NCBI RefSeq assembly: GCF_001296045.1
Contig: NZ_LJHS01000027.1
Span: 62,001-126,000 of the forward strand
Direction of reading: 5' to 3'
Length of the DNA stretch: 64,000 bases
Source of the DNA: Rhizobium sp. AAP43
GTDB lineage: Bacteria; Pseudomonadota; Alphaproteobacteria; Rhizobiales; Rhizobiaceae
Shown here: positions 39,261-49,287 of the stretch, one piece after another
How the letters are laid out: each line of letters begins with the position of its first letter
Numbering within the stretch: position 1 is the first letter of the stretch
Notes under the pieces: generated by a model
What the model was told of the DNA's origin: nothing
Databases searched by the model: none
What the model saw: the letters and a program-made list of their open reading frames with translations, nothing else
Position numbers and translations under genes: made by a program

Positions 39261-41213
39261 TCAGCTGCCCTTGTTCTGGCGATTGGCGATCAGGTCATCG
39301 ACAACGGCAGGATCGGCAAGCGTCGAGGTGTCGCCGAGTGCGCCGAAGTCGTTTTCGGCAATCTTGCGGAGAATGCGCCGCATGATCTTGCCCGAGCGAG
39401 TCTTCGGCAAGCCCGGCGCAAACTGGATTTTGTCAGGCGTGGCGATCGGGCCGATTTCGGTGCGAACATGCTTCAGCAAGTCGGTTCGCAGAGCATCATT
39501 ACCCTCATGTCCCGACATCAAGGTGACATAGCAATAGATTCCCTGGCCCTTGATATTGTGCGGATAGCCCACCACGGCCGCTTCAGACACAAGATGGTGA
39601 GAGACAAGTGCCGACTCGACTTCCGCAGTTCCGAGACGATGCCCGGAGACGTTGAGGACGTCGTCCACGCGTCCGGTAATCCAGTAGTAGCCGTCCTCGT
39701 CCCGACGGCAGCCGTCGCCGGTGAAGTACTTGCCCTTGTAGGTGGAGAAATAGGTCTGCACATAGCGATCATGATCGCCATAGACGGACCGGGCCTGGCC
39801 GGGCCAGCTTTCGGTAATGCACAGATTGCCGTCCGTAGCGCCCTCAAGGACATTCCCCTCGTTGTCGACCAGTTCCGGCTTGACGCCAAAAAACGGCCGC
39901 GTGGCAGAACCTGGCTTCAGCGGCGTGGCCCCCGGCAGCGGTGTGATCATGATGCCGCCCGTCTCCGTCTGCCACCACGTGTCGACGACTGGCGACTGCT
40001 GTTCGCCAACGACGTTGTAGTACCACTCCCAGGCTTCCGGATTGATCGGCTCGCCAACAGAGCCAAGCAGCCGGAGCGATGACCGGTCTGAACGTTTGAC
40101 GAACTCGTCGCCAGCGCCCATCAGCGAGCGGATCGCCGTGGGAGCTGTGTAGAAGATGTTGACCTTGTGCTTCTCGATCACTTCCCAGAAACGACCCTGG
40201 TCAGGGAAGGTCGGAATGCCTTCGAACATCAGCGTGGTCGCGCAGTTCGCGAGCGGACCATAGACGATGTAGGAGTGCCCGGTAACCCAACCGACATCCG
40301 CCGTGCACCAGTAGATATCTCCGTCGTGATAATCGAAGACATATTCATGCGTCATCGAGGCATAGACGAGATATCCCCCGGTCGTGTGCATCACGCCTTT
40401 CGGCTTGCCGGTTGAACCCGACGTATAGAGGATGAACAACGGATCTTCCGCTTTCATCTTCACCGGTGGGCAATCCGCCTTGACGGTGTGAACTTCCTGG
40501 TGGTGCCAGATATCACGGCCCGGTGCCCAGCCGATCTTGCCGCCGGTGCGGCGAACCACGAGAACCTTGTTGACGATGACATACTGCTTGGCAGCGATGT
40601 CGATCGCAATGTCGGTGTTTTCCTTCAGTGGCACCGGCTTGCCACCACGAACACCCTCGTCACAGGTGATCACAAAGGTCGATTCACAGTCGACGATCCG
40701 GCCTGCCAGCGCTTCGGGAGAGAAGCCGCCGAAAACGACGGAATGCACGGCGCCGATACGCGCGCAGGCCAGCATCGCATAAGCGGCCTCCGGGATCATC
40801 GGCATGTAGATCGTGACGCGGTCACCCTTCTTCACGCCATGCTTCTTCAGAACATTCGCCATCCGGCAGACATGGTCATAAAGCTCGTTGTAGGTGATCT
40901 TCTTGTCGATGTAGGGGTTGTCGCCTTCCCAGATGATCGCCGTGCGTTCGCCATGGGTCTTGAGGTGGCGGTCAATGCAATTGTAGGAGACATTTGTCAG
41001 GCCGTCCTCGAACCACTTGATCGGGACCTTTCCCTTGAACGACGTGTTCTTCACCTTGGTATAGGGCTTGAACCAGTCGATGCGCTTACCGTGCTTGCCC
41101 CAGAACTTGTCGGGATCGTCGATGCTCTCCTGATACCACTTCTGGTATTTGTCATCGTCGATCAGCGCGCGAACTTTTGCCGATTTCAGCACCGGATAGG
41201 TTTTGGCTGACAT
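39261..41213 (-). CDS. acsA: Acetyl-CoA synthetase
   Basis: A 650-residue AMP-forming acetate-CoA ligase. It shows the P-loop [11 protein letters not shown], the motif [10 protein letters not shown] (the tryptophan limits the acyl pocket to acetate size) and the acetylatable lysine in [11 protein letters not shown] near the C-terminus. The start is ATG 41213 ([11 protein letters not shown]), directly after a strong AGGAGGAG site; the longer open frame is unsupported. A homologous propionyl-CoA-type synthetase lies 1 kb upstream, separated by the DUF1013 gene on the other strand. Confidence 0.97.
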   Translation of the reverse strand: MSAKTYPVLKSAKVRALIDDDKYQKWYQESIDDPDKFWGKHGKRIDWFKPYTKVKNTSFKGKVPIKWFEDGLTNVSYNCIDRHLKTHGERTAIIWEGDNPYIDKKITYNELYDHVCRMANVLKKHGVKKGDRVTIYMPMIPEAAYAMLACARIGAVHSVVFGGFSPEALAGRIVDCESTFVITCDEGVRGGKPVPLKENTDIAIDIAAKQYVIVNKVLVVRRTGGKIGWAPGRDIWHHQEVHTVKADCPPVKMKAEDPLFILYTSGSTGKPKGVMHTTGGYLVYASMTHEYVFDYHDGDIYWCTADVGWVTGHSYIVYGPLANCATTLMFEGIPTFPDQGRFWEVIEKHKVNIFYTAPTAIRSLMGAGDEFVKRSDRSSLRLLGSVGEPINPEAWEWYYNVVGEQQSPVVDTWWQTETGGIMITPLPGATPLKPGSATRPFFGVKPELVDNEGNVLEGATDGNLCITESWPGQARSVYGDHDRYVQTYFSTYKGKYFTGDGCRRDEDGYYWITGRVDDVLNVSGHRLGTAEVESALVSHHLVSEAAVVGYPHNIKGQGIYCYVTLMSGHEGNDALRTDLLKHVRTEIGPIATPDKIQFAPGLPKTRSGKIMRRILRKIAENDFGALGDTSTLADPAVVDDLIANRQNKGS

Positions 41214-41445
41214 GAACTCCTCCTCATGTTGACGGGCCATCACTGGCGACCAGGACCGTCCTCCCCGGCCAATCGCCGACATACATAGCAGGTGAAACTT
41301 CGCCAGCAATTAGACAAAGGTCATTCGCGACTTCGCGAATTGCAATTTCGTTACATTATGGCTATAAGGACGCCGAATTCCCGGAAATAGTGGTTTAAAC
41401 CCACGGCTCGCGACAACCGGCGCGGACCTCAGAAGGATTGTATCC

Positions 41446-42159
41446 ATGGCCCAGACTCTGCTCATGCCGAAGGCGACTGCCGTTTGGCTCGTAGACAACA
41501 CCGCGCTGTCATTCGACCAGATCGCGCAGTTCTGCAAATTGCACCCGCTTGAAGTCAAGGCGATTGCCGATGGTGAAGCGGCGCAGGGCATCAAGGGCCT
41601 GGACCCGATCGCGACCGGTCAGCTTTCGCGCGACGAAATCGTCCGCGGCGAAAAGGACATCCACTACAAGCTCAAGATTTCCGAGCCGAAGGTGCGCGTT
41701 CCCGACTCCAAGCGTCGCGGCCCGCGCTACACGCCGGTTTCCAAGCGCCAGGATCGTCCGAACGCGATCCTCTGGCTGGTTCGAAACCATCCGGAACTGA
41801 AGGACGCGCAGATTTCGCGCCTTGTCGGCACGACCAAGTCGACCATTGAACAGATCCGCGAGCGCACGCACTGGAACTCCGCCAACCTCGCGCCCATGGA
41901 TCCGGTAACACTCGGCCTCTGCAGCCAGATCGACCTCGACCTGGAAGTGGAAAAGGCATCGAAGGGCCGTCCGCTTCCGACAGCAGCCGAACTTGGCGCC
42001 ACCTTGCAGTCCGCAGCTGACACAGAGAACCTCCGCTACGGTTACGATCGCGAGGAAGAGAAGGAAAAGGAAATCGACGCCAACGCCGTTTTCGCCAAGC
42101 TCCAGTCGCTCAAGTCGACCCGCAACACGGACGAAGATGAAGACGACGGTCGCTACTGA
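41446..42159 (+). CDS. trcR: DUF1013 protein, TrcR-like RNA polymerase-associated cell-cycle factor
   Basis: A 237-residue DUF1013 protein, an almost universal alphaproteobacterial family. The N-terminal part has a helix-turn-helix-like region (IAQFCKLHPLEVKAIADGE) and the centre has a second one (AQISRLVGTTKSTIEQIRERTHW); the C-terminus is highly acidic. The Caulobacter homologue TrcR tracks with RNA polymerase and affects cell-cycle transcription. The start is ATG 41446 with AAGGA nine bases upstream. Its own promoter must lie in the 232-base gap shared with acsA; a terminator follows. Confidence 0.87.
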   Translation: MAQTLLMPKATAVWLVDNTALSFDQIAQFCKLHPLEVKAIADGEAAQGIKGLDPIATGQLSRDEIVRGEKDIHYKLKISEPKVRVPDSKRRGPRYTPVSKRQDRPNAILWLVRNHPELKDAQISRLVGTTKSTIEQIRERTHWNSANLAPMDPVTLGLCSQIDLDLEVEKASKGRPLPTAAELGATLQSAADTENLRYGYDREEEKEKEIDANAVFAKLQSLKSTRNTDEDEDDGRY

Positions 42160-42180
42160 TCTTTATCACGCTGATTGAAC

Positions 42181-42212
42181 AAGCCCCGGCTCCCCGCGCG
42201 CCGGGGCTTTTT
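42181..42212 (+). terminator. Terminator after the DUF1013 gene
   Basis: AAGCCCCGGC / GCCGGGGCTT forms a 10-bp stem with a nine-base loop and is followed by five T residues. The A-rich left flank is short, so it is best for the plus strand, though it may also serve the convergent prpE gene. Confidence 0.92.
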
Positions 42213-42216
42213 CATG

Positions 42217-44145
42217 TCAGGCGACTTTCTCGCCCGACACGATCTGACCATGCACCCGCAAGACAGCTGTTATCTCGTCGAGAATAGCCGGGTCGTCGAT
42301 CGTCGCTGGCATTTTCCATGGCATGCCATCAGCGATCTTTTGCATCGTGCCTCTCAGGATCTTGCCTGAACGCGTCTTCGGCAGCCTGTCGACGATCATG
42401 ACCATCTTGAACGCAGCGACGGGGCCAATTTCGTCTCTCACAAGCTGTACGATCTCGCGGCTGATCTGCGCGTGATCGCGATGCACATTCTTCTTCAAGA
42501 CAAGAAAGCCACAAGGCACCTGCCCCTTCAGTTCGTCGGCGATACCGATGACGGCACATTCCGCGACATCAGGATGCATGGCGCAGACCTCCTCCATCGC
42601 GCCGGTGGAAAGACGGTGCCCGGCACAATTGATGATGTCATCTGTTCGCGCCATGACGAAGACATAGCCATCCTCGTCGATGATCCCGGCATCCGCGGTC
42701 TTGTAGTAGCCCGGGAACTCGTCGAGGCATGAGTGCCGGAACCGTTCGTCGGCGTTCCAGAAGGTCACGAGGCAACCGGGGGGCAGGGGGAGTTTGGCAA
42801 CGATATTACCAAGCGTTCCACGTGGAACGGGATGGCCGGCATCATCGAGCACATCCAGAGCATAACCCGGCATGGGCTTGGTGGGGGAGCCGTGTTTCAC
42901 TGGGAGCAGGCCGAGGCCAGCAGGATTTGCCGCGATCGCCCATCCGGTTTCAGTTTGCCACCAGTGATCGATGACTGGAATCTTGAGCATCCGTTCAGCC
43001 CATTTCAGCGTCTCGGGATCGGCGCGCTCACCGGCCAGAAAAAGTGCCCGGAGGCCTGAGAGATCGTAGCGCGCGATATGTTCGCCTTCTGCATCGTCAC
43101 GACGGATGGCCCGGAAGGCGGTCGGTGCGGTGAACAGAACCTTGACGTCGTGATCATTGACTACGCGCCAGAACGTGCCGGCATCGGGCGTGCCGACAGG
43201 CTTGCCCTCGAAGATAACGGTGGCATTTCCAGCCAGAAGTGGCCCGTAGACGATATAGGAGTGGCCAACGACCCAGCCGATATCGGAAGCAGCCCAGAAG
43301 ACTTCACCGGGCTTCATTCCGTAGATGTTCTGCATGGTCCAGTTCAAGGCGACCATATGACCGCCATTGTCCCGGACGACCCCCTTGGGCTCTCCCGTCG
43401 TGCCAGAGGTGTAAAGGATGTAGAGCGGATCGGTCGCCTCGACCGAAACTGGGGGAATGGTGAGACCCTTCACCTTCTCGACTTCGATGGCCTGCGCCAG
43501 ATCGACGTCGCCGTGTTCGTAACGCAGAGGCGCGTGGTACTGCTCCCGCTGCAGCACGAGGCAGTAGTCCGGTTTGACCCTTGCCATGTCGATGGCCTGA
43601 TCCAGCAACGGCTTATAGGGAACGATCCGGCCAGGTTCGAGGCCGCAACTGGCACCAATCACCACCTTGGCACCCGAATCATTGATGCGTGTCGCAAGCT
43701 CATGGGCTGCAAACCCGCCAAACACAACGGAATGAACCGCTCCGAGGCGAGCGCAGGCGAGCATCGAGAAAACCGCTTCTGGAATCATCGGCATATAGAT
43801 GATGACCCGATCCCCGCGACCCACACCGTGATTGCGTAAGACCGCAGCAATGGCCGACACTTCGACCAGGACATCGTCATAGGTGAAGCGAGCGGTCTGC
43901 CCGGTCATGGGGCTGTCATAGATGACAGCAGTTTCGCCGCCGCGACCCGCGGCGATATGGCGATCAACGCAGTTGTGGCAGGTATTGGTTCGCCCCCCTG
44001 CAAACCAACGGCCATAGGGTCCTTCATCAGGATCGAAGGTCACCTGTGGTGGCTCGAACCATTCGATCCCCTCCGCCGCCCGTGCCCAGAATGCCTCCGG
44101 ATCCTGTTTCCACGCAGAATATACGTCTTCATATGCGCCGCCCAT
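42217..44145 (-). CDS. prpE: Propionyl-CoA / short-chain acyl-CoA synthetase, PrpE-like
   Basis: A 642-residue AMP-forming acyl-CoA ligase with the P-loop YTSGTTGEPKG, DHWWQTETGWAI and the C-terminal [11 protein letters not shown] lysine motif. The N-terminus (YEDVYSAWKQDPEAFWARAAEGIEWF) and the gap-free core match the PrpE/ACSS3 group, which prefers propionate. It is paralogous to the neighbouring acsA. A perfect 16-base parS-like palindrome lies in its coding region at 42814-42829. It follows the PLP-homeostasis gene by 106 bases. Confidence 0.88.
   Translation of the reverse strand: MGGAYEDVYSAWKQDPEAFWARAAEGIEWFEPPQVTFDPDEGPYGRWFAGGRTNTCHNCVDRHIAAGRGGETAVIYDSPMTGQTARFTYDDVLVEVSAIAAVLRNHGVGRGDRVIIYMPMIPEAVFSMLACARLGAVHSVVFGGFAAHELATRINDSGAKVVIGASCGLEPGRIVPYKPLLDQAIDMARVKPDYCLVLQREQYHAPLRYEHGDVDLAQAIEVEKVKGLTIPPVSVEATDPLYILYTSGTTGEPKGVVRDNGGHMVALNWTMQNIYGMKPGEVFWAASDIGWVVGHSYIVYGPLLAGNATVIFEGKPVGTPDAGTFWRVVNDHDVKVLFTAPTAFRAIRRDDAEGEHIARYDLSGLRALFLAGERADPETLKWAERMLKIPVIDHWWQTETGWAIAANPAGLGLLPVKHGSPTKPMPGYALDVLDDAGHPVPRGTLGNIVAKLPLPPGCLVTFWNADERFRHSCLDEFPGYYKTADAGIIDEDGYVFVMARTDDIINCAGHRLSTGAMEEVCAMHPDVAECAVIGIADELKGQVPCGFLVLKKNVHRDHAQISREIVQLVRDEIGPVAAFKMVMIVDRLPKTRSGKILRGTMQKIADGMPWKMPATIDDPAILDEITAVLRVHGQIVSGEKVA
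42814..42829. other. parS-like ParB-binding site inside prpE
   Basis: CGTTCCACGTGGAACG is a perfect 16-base palindrome that matches the parS variant TGTTCCACGTGGAACA at 14 of 16 bases, missing only the outermost ones. It lies inside codons of prpE, 6.5 kb from the parB stop. It differs from the other four candidates by CC/GG in place of TC/GA next to the core. Confidence 0.72.
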
Positions 44146-44251
44146 GCCATCCTCCCGACCTTGCCTGGTTCAGCCCTGTAAGGGCTATTCTAGGATTTGC
44201 CGGGAAGGGGTGGAAGCCAGACCAAAGCGCTATGCCGAAGGTCGAATGCCT

Positions 44252-44911
44252 CTAGCGTGTTCCAAAGAGGGCGGAGCCGACACGAACACTCGTTGCACCG
44301 AAACCGATCGCGGTTTCGAAGTCGGCCGACATGCCCATCGAAAGCTGGTTAAGACCGTTTTCAACCGCCAATTTTTGCAAGAGCGCAAAATGCGGTCCGG
44401 GATTTTCCTCGGCCGGCGGAATGCACATCAAGCCCAAGACCTGAAGTCCCAGTTTATCACGGCATAGCATCACAAAACTCGCCACATCATCAGGCGCGAT
44501 GCCGGCTTTTTGCGGCTCAAGCCCGGTATTGACCTGGATATAGACCGGCAAGGGTCGATGCTGGCGCTTCATTTCGTCGGCGAGGACCCGCGCAATCTTT
44601 TCGCGGTCGACACTTTCGATCACGTCGAAAACGCCCACGGCGTCAGCAGCCTTGTTAGACTGAAGGGGCCCGATCAGATGCAATTCGATATCCGGCGTCT
44701 TTTCCCGAAGTGCCGGCCATTTGGATTGCGCCTCCTGAACGCGGTTCTCACCGAAAACGCGCTGACCAGCCTCGATCACGGGGCGGATATGCTCTGCTTC
44801 GAATGTTTTTGAGACAGCGACCAGGGTGACCGAACTCGGGTCTCTCTCGGCTTCATCCGCAGCTTTGGCTATCTTCGCCCGAATCTCGAGCAAGTTGTCT
44901 TCAACCGACAT
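44252..44911 (-). CDS. YggS-family pyridoxal phosphate homeostasis protein
   Basis: A 219-residue PLP-binding protein with the fold of alanine racemase's N-terminal domain. The PLP lysine is K35 in LVAVSKTF; further family motifs are GENRVQEA, HLIGPLQSNK, QVNTG and LSMGMSADFE. It does not catalyse a known reaction but buffers PLP levels. The start is ATG 44911. It is divergent from leuS across a 192-base gap. Confidence 0.93.
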   Translation of the reverse strand: MSVEDNLLEIRAKIAKAADEAERDPSSVTLVAVSKTFEAEHIRPVIEAGQRVFGENRVQEAQSKWPALREKTPDIELHLIGPLQSNKAADAVGVFDVIESVDREKIARVLADEMKRQHRPLPVYIQVNTGLEPQKAGIAPDDVASFVMLCRDKLGLQVLGLMCIPPAEENPGPHFALLQKLAVENGLNQLSMGMSADFETAIGFGATSVRVGSALFGTR

Positions 44912-45103
44912 CGCGATCTCTTTCTTTTCGACACCTTAAATCTGGATCGCCCAGATCGTGCGACAAGGGGTTAAGTCGCTTGGGTGGGACAGGCAAGCCA
45001 TGAATGCAGAAAGCATGCTGCGAGCCTCAAAAACTTGACGCTTGGACGGTTTCGTGATGAAGGTCAGCCTCACTTTTTGCAGCAATTCCCGGAAATTTGA
45101 CTG

Positions 45104-47725
45104 ATGGCTACCGAACGTTACAATCCGCGCGACGCCGAACCCCGCTGGCAGGCGAACTGGGCCGAGAACAAGGTCTTTGAGACTGATAATTCGGATCCGC
45201 GTGAGAAATACTACGTGCTGGAAATGTTCCCTTATCCTTCGGGGCGCATCCACATGGGTCACGTTCGAAACTATGCCATGGGTGACGTTGTTGCGCGCTA
45301 CAAACGCGCTCGGGGTTACAACGTCCTGCATCCGATGGGATGGGACGCGTTCGGGATGCCGGCTGAAAACGCCGCGATGAAAAACAAGGTTCATCCCAAG
45401 GGCTGGACTTATGAAAACATCGCCACGATGCGCGGCCAGTTGAAATCCATGGGCCTGTCGATTGACTGGTCGCGCGAGTTCGCGACCTGCGACGTTGAAT
45501 ATTACCATCGCCAGCAGCACCTCTTTCTCGATTTTCTCGAGAAGGGTCTCGTCTATCGCAAAAACTCCAAGGTCAACTGGGACCCGGAGGACATGACCGT
45601 TCTGGCCAACGAGCAGGTCATCGATGGCCGTGGCTGGCGCTCAGGTGCGTTGGTAGAACAGCGTGAACTGACCCAGTGGTTCTTCAAGATCACCGATTTC
45701 AGCCAGGATCTGCTCGATGCGCTCGACACGCTCGACCAGTGGCCGGAAAAGGTTCGTCTGATGCAGAAGAACTGGATCGGTCGCTCGGAAGGCATGATTG
45801 TTCGCTGGGAAATCGTCTCGGGCAGTACAGAAGGCGAAGTCGCTGTCTACACCACGCGACCGGATACGCTGTTCGGCGCCTCCTTCCTGGCAATCTCCGC
45901 CGATCACCCCCTCGCCCGCGAAGCCTCCGCGCGCGATGCTGCAATCGATGCATTCTGCCAGGAATGCCGCCATGCCGGCACCTCTCTTGCTGCCCTTGAA
46001 ACAGCGGAAAAAAAGGGCATCGACACCGGTATCCGCGTCAAGCACCCGCTTGATAGCAGCCTGGAATTGCCGGTCTATGTCGCCAACTTCGTTCTGATGG
46101 AATATGGCACGGGCGCGATTTTCGGCTGCCCGTCCGGTGACCAGCGCGACCTTGACTTCGCGCGCAAGTATGGTCTGCCAGTGACACCCGTCGTGATGCC
46201 GAAGGATGGCGACGCTGCGACCTTCGTTATTGGCGACACAGCCTTTTCCGATGACGGTGTGATGATCAATTCGCGCTTCCTTGACGGAATGACCACCGCG
46301 GAAGCGTTTGAGGAGGTGGCGAACCGCCTGTCCTCACAGACTTTGGGGAACATGCCTCAGGGCGAGCGCAAGGTAAATTTCCGTCTGCGCGACTGGGGCA
46401 TTTCCCGTCAGCGCTACTGGGGTTGCCCGATCCCCGTTATCCATTGTGATGACTGTGGTGTGGTTCCAGTGCCGAAGCAGGATCTGCCGGTCAAGCTGCC
46501 TGACGATGTCAGTTTCGACAAACCGGGCAATCCACTCGATCGCCATCCGACATGGCGCCACGTCGCCTGCCCATGCTGCGGCAAGGACGCACGTCGCGAA
46601 ACGGACACGATGGATACGTTCGTCGATTCGAGTTGGTATTTCGCGCGCTTCACCGCCCCGTGGGAAGACAAACCGACCGATCCGGCAGCTGCCAATACCT
46701 GGTTGCCGGTCGACCAGTACATTGGCGGCATTGAACACGCGATCCTGCATCTTCTCTATTCGCGCTTCTTCACCCGTGCGATGCGTGAGACAGGCCATCT
46801 GGACGTGAAGGAGCCGTTCAAGGGCCTCTTCACGCAGGGCATGGTGGTGCATGAGACCTACAGCATTGGCGAAGGCCTGACCCGCGAATGGGTCGCCCCC
46901 GCAGACCTGAGGATCGACGAGATCGACGGCGAACGTCGCGCCTATTTGCTGTCCAATGGGCAGGAAGCCAGGATCGGTTCGATCGAGAAAATGTCGAAGT
47001 CGAAAAAGAATGTTGTCGACCCGGACGATATTATCGGCTCCTACGGCGCAGACACCGCCCGCTTTTTTGTTCTGTCCGATTCGCCGCCGGATCGTGATGT
47101 GATCTGGTCAGAATCTGGTGTGGAAGGGGCACATCGTTTTGTTCAGCGCGTCTGGCGCCTCATATCAGAGGCAGCAGAAGAGCTGAGGACCGTAGAGAGC
47201 AAGCCGGCGCTTGAGGGCGAGGGCTTCGCTGTGTCTCAAGCGGCCCACAAGACGCTCAAGGCCGTTCAGGGTGACCTGGACAAGCTGGCCTTCAACAAGG
47301 CAATCGCTCGCATCTATGAACTCGTCAACACGCTTGCCGCGCCGCTGACGTCGGTCGCCGCTGGACAGGCGCAACCCGCGCTGAAATCCGCTCTGCGCAA
47401 TGCAGCGGAGATCCTGGTTCAGCTGATTGCACCAATGACACCGCATCTGGCGGAAGAATGCTGGACGACGCTTGGAAATAAAGGCCTAGTTTCACAGGCT
47501 TCATGGCCGACTTACGAAGACGCTCTCGTTGCTGAAAATGAGGTCACACTTCCGATCCAAATCAATGGCAAGAAGCGAGCCGAATTGACAATCAGCCGCG
47601 ACGCGGACCAAACTGCCGTGAGCGAAGCGGTACTGGCCCTTGATGCGGTGAAAGCAGCTCTCGCTGGTCAGGCACCTAAGAAAATCATCGTCGTCCCGCT
47701 AAGGATCGTGAATATTGTCCTCTAA
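45104..47725 (+). CDS. leuS: Leucyl-tRNA synthetase
   Basis: An 873-residue class I synthetase that charges tRNA-Leu. The HIGH motif appears as HMGH (residues 50-53 in [15 protein letters not shown]), and KMSKS is present near residue 630 ([12 protein letters not shown]). The editing domain lies between about 220 and 420. ATG 45104 follows a CGGAAA sequence. It is the first gene of a plus-strand leuS-lptE-holA unit that is conserved in proteobacteria. Confidence 0.98.
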   Translation: MATERYNPRDAEPRWQANWAENKVFETDNSDPREKYYVLEMFPYPSGRIHMGHVRNYAMGDVVARYKRARGYNVLHPMGWDAFGMPAENAAMKNKVHPKGWTYENIATMRGQLKSMGLSIDWSREFATCDVEYYHRQQHLFLDFLEKGLVYRKNSKVNWDPEDMTVLANEQVIDGRGWRSGALVEQRELTQWFFKITDFSQDLLDALDTLDQWPEKVRLMQKNWIGRSEGMIVRWEIVSGSTEGEVAVYTTRPDTLFGASFLAISADHPLAREASARDAAIDAFCQECRHAGTSLAALETAEKKGIDTGIRVKHPLDSSLELPVYVANFVLMEYGTGAIFGCPSGDQRDLDFARKYGLPVTPVVMPKDGDAATFVIGDTAFSDDGVMINSRFLDGMTTAEAFEEVANRLSSQTLGNMPQGERKVNFRLRDWGISRQRYWGCPIPVIHCDDCGVVPVPKQDLPVKLPDDVSFDKPGNPLDRHPTWRHVACPCCGKDARRETDTMDTFVDSSWYFARFTAPWEDKPTDPAAANTWLPVDQYIGGIEHAILHLLYSRFFTRAMRETGHLDVKEPFKGLFTQGMVVHETYSIGEGLTREWVAPADLRIDEIDGERRAYLLSNGQEARIGSIEKMSKSKKNVVDPDDIIGSYGADTARFFVLSDSPPDRDVIWSESGVEGAHRFVQRVWRLISEAAEELRTVESKPALEGEGFAVSQAAHKTLKAVQGDLDKLAFNKAIARIYELVNTLAAPLTSVAAGQAQPALKSALRNAAEILVQLIAPMTPHLAEECWTTLGNKGLVSQASWPTYEDALVAENEVTLPIQINGKKRAELTISRDADQTAVSEAVLALDAVKAALAGQAPKKIIVVPLRIVNIVL

Positions 47726-48230
47726 TTTTCAGAGTTCCAAGCTGCTGCGTCGCAGCCTTCTCCTCGGCGCAGCACTTTTGCTGGCCGGTTGCCAAGCAAG
47801 ACCGCTGTATCTGGACAATGATGGCCAGATGCGCCAGACGCTCGCGTCCATCGCGTTCTCTGAGGCCAAGGACAGAGTTGGGCTCGAGACCCGTAACAGG
47901 CTGATCTTCCTCACCGGGGGCGGTGCCCAGCCAACCACGCCGCAATACCGCGTCGACCTCACCGTTTCGAGTTCTGTCGAGGGTGTGCTTCTGGATCGCG
48001 CGGCAGACCGCCCGAACTCCGGTCGTGCCCTTGCAATCGGGTCGTTTACGCTCACTCGGATTTCCGACGGTACGGTTCTCAAGACCGGTCGTCGTCAAAG
48101 TGTGGCGCTGTTCGACTATCCGCAGCAGGAATACGCACGCCTGCGCTCCGTTCGTGATGCGGAGACGCGTGCCGCTCGCGAGCTTGCGGAACTGGTCTAC
48201 GCCGACCTGGCAACGGCCCTGGGCCGCTGA
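47715..48230 (+). CDS. lptE: LPS-assembly lipoprotein LptE
   Basis: A 171-residue lipoprotein with the signal sequence [17 protein letters not shown], where the lipobox LAGC is lipidated on Cys. LptE plugs the LptD barrel that inserts lipopolysaccharide into the outer membrane. The start codon is TTG 47715, which overlaps the end of leuS by 11 bases and has AAGGA nine bases upstream; no ATG is available before the signal peptide. Position between leuS and holA is the classic one for lptE. Confidence 0.87.
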   Translation: MSSNFQSSKLLRRSLLLGAALLLAGCQARPLYLDNDGQMRQTLASIAFSEAKDRVGLETRNRLIFLTGGGAQPTTPQYRVDLTVSSSVEGVLLDRAADRPNSGRALAIGSFTLTRISDGTVLKTGRRQSVALFDYPQQEYARLRSVRDAETRAARELAELVYADLATALGR

Positions 48231-48240
48231 TAGCGGCACC

Positions 48241-49287
48241 ATGGTCGACGTCAAATCACACGAGTTCGAAGGCTTCCTCCAGAAGTCTGCACGACACTAT
48301 AGGATCTTTCTGGTCTACGGACCGGATAGGGGTCTGGTCTCCGAGCGTGCAGATCAGATTGCCAAGGCAACTGGTGTCAGTCTGGATGACGGCTTCGCAC
48401 TCGTGCGGCTTGACGCCTCGGATGTGCAGGGCCAACCGGGGCGTCTGCTGGATGAGGTCAATGCTCTCGGTCTGTTCGGTGGCGAGAAGCTTGTCTGGAT
48501 CAAGGGCGCCGCCAATGAAAAGGCGCTTGTCGAAGGCTTCCAGATCCTGGCCAAAGACCCGCCGGACGGCAGCTACCTTCTGGTTGAGGCGGGTGATCTG
48601 AAGAAGACAGGAGCCCTCCGCAAGATCGCCGAATCCGAGAGGACGATTGCCGCGATTGCCTGCTACCAGGACGATGCCCGCGCCCTCAACGCATTGATCG
48701 ACCACGAACTCTCCGCTGCCCAGTTGCGTATCACGCCGGCTGCACGTGAATTGCTGCTGAATTCAATCGGTGGCGACCGGATTGCATCGCGCAATGAACT
48801 GCAGAAACTGCTGCTCTACTGCATGCATGAAACCCTGATCGACGAACACCACGTCGCCGACATCATCGGCGACGCCAGCGCAATTTCGACCGATGAGGTT
48901 GTCGACCACGTTCTGGAAGGAGACCCAGACGGCTTTCTGCATGCCATTCAGAAGGTTATTGCGTCGAAGACGGCCGTGTTTCTTGTCTTGCAGTCTACCT
49001 TGAAACAATTTCAGCTCTTGGAGAGCATGCGTCTCGAAATGGACGAACGCCAACAGCAAGTGGCCCAGGTGATGCAAACACTCGGTCGGGGTATCCATTT
49101 TCGCAGGAAGCCCATCATCGAAAAAACGTTACGGAACTGGAATAGTGCAGATTTAAGCCGAGAAGCCTCCCGCCTCGGCGCGGCAATCCTCCAGAGCCGA
49201 CAGAGATCCGCTCTGGAAGATAATCTTGCCATTCAAACTCTGCTTGCCACAACACTACAGGCAGGCAGACGAAATCGCCGGACTTAG
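48241..49287 (+). CDS. holA: DNA polymerase III delta subunit
   Basis: A 348-residue HolA that, within the clamp-loader complex, opens the beta clamp. The N-terminal AAA-like domain starts FLVYGPDRGLVSERAD, and the helical collar domain forms the last third. The start is ATG 48241, 11 bases after the lptE stop; the frame is open much further upstream but inside lptE. Its TAG stop overlaps the parB stop on the other strand (49284-49287) with no terminator between. Confidence 0.93.
   Translation: MVDVKSHEFEGFLQKSARHYRIFLVYGPDRGLVSERADQIAKATGVSLDDGFALVRLDASDVQGQPGRLLDEVNALGLFGGEKLVWIKGAANEKALVEGFQILAKDPPDGSYLLVEAGDLKKTGALRKIAESERTIAAIACYQDDARALNALIDHELSAAQLRITPAARELLLNSIGGDRIASRNELQKLLLYCMHETLIDEHHVADIIGDASAISTDEVVDHVLEGDPDGFLHAIQKVIASKTAVFLVLQSTLKQFQLLESMRLEMDERQQQVAQVMQTLGRGIHFRRKPIIEKTLRNWNSADLSREASRLGAAILQSRQRSALEDNLAIQTLLATTLQAGRRNRRT

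Noticed and set aside
44172..44186. AGCCCT-GTA-AGGGCT hairpin upstream of prpE as a terminator
   Set aside because: Only six base pairs and no T run on either strand; too weak to call.
44936..45520. 194-residue minus-strand open frame across the leuS start
   Set aside because: It overlaps the conserved HIGH-motif region of leuS and has no ribosome site or recognisable domain.
48743..48748. CACGTG core in holA as a further parS
   Set aside because: The flanks do not match: only the hexamer and a few bases agree with the 16-base consensus. Similar isolated CACGTG hexamers near 10.8, 11.2, 15.2, 24.9, 40.0, 55.7 and 57.8 kb were rejected for the same reason.
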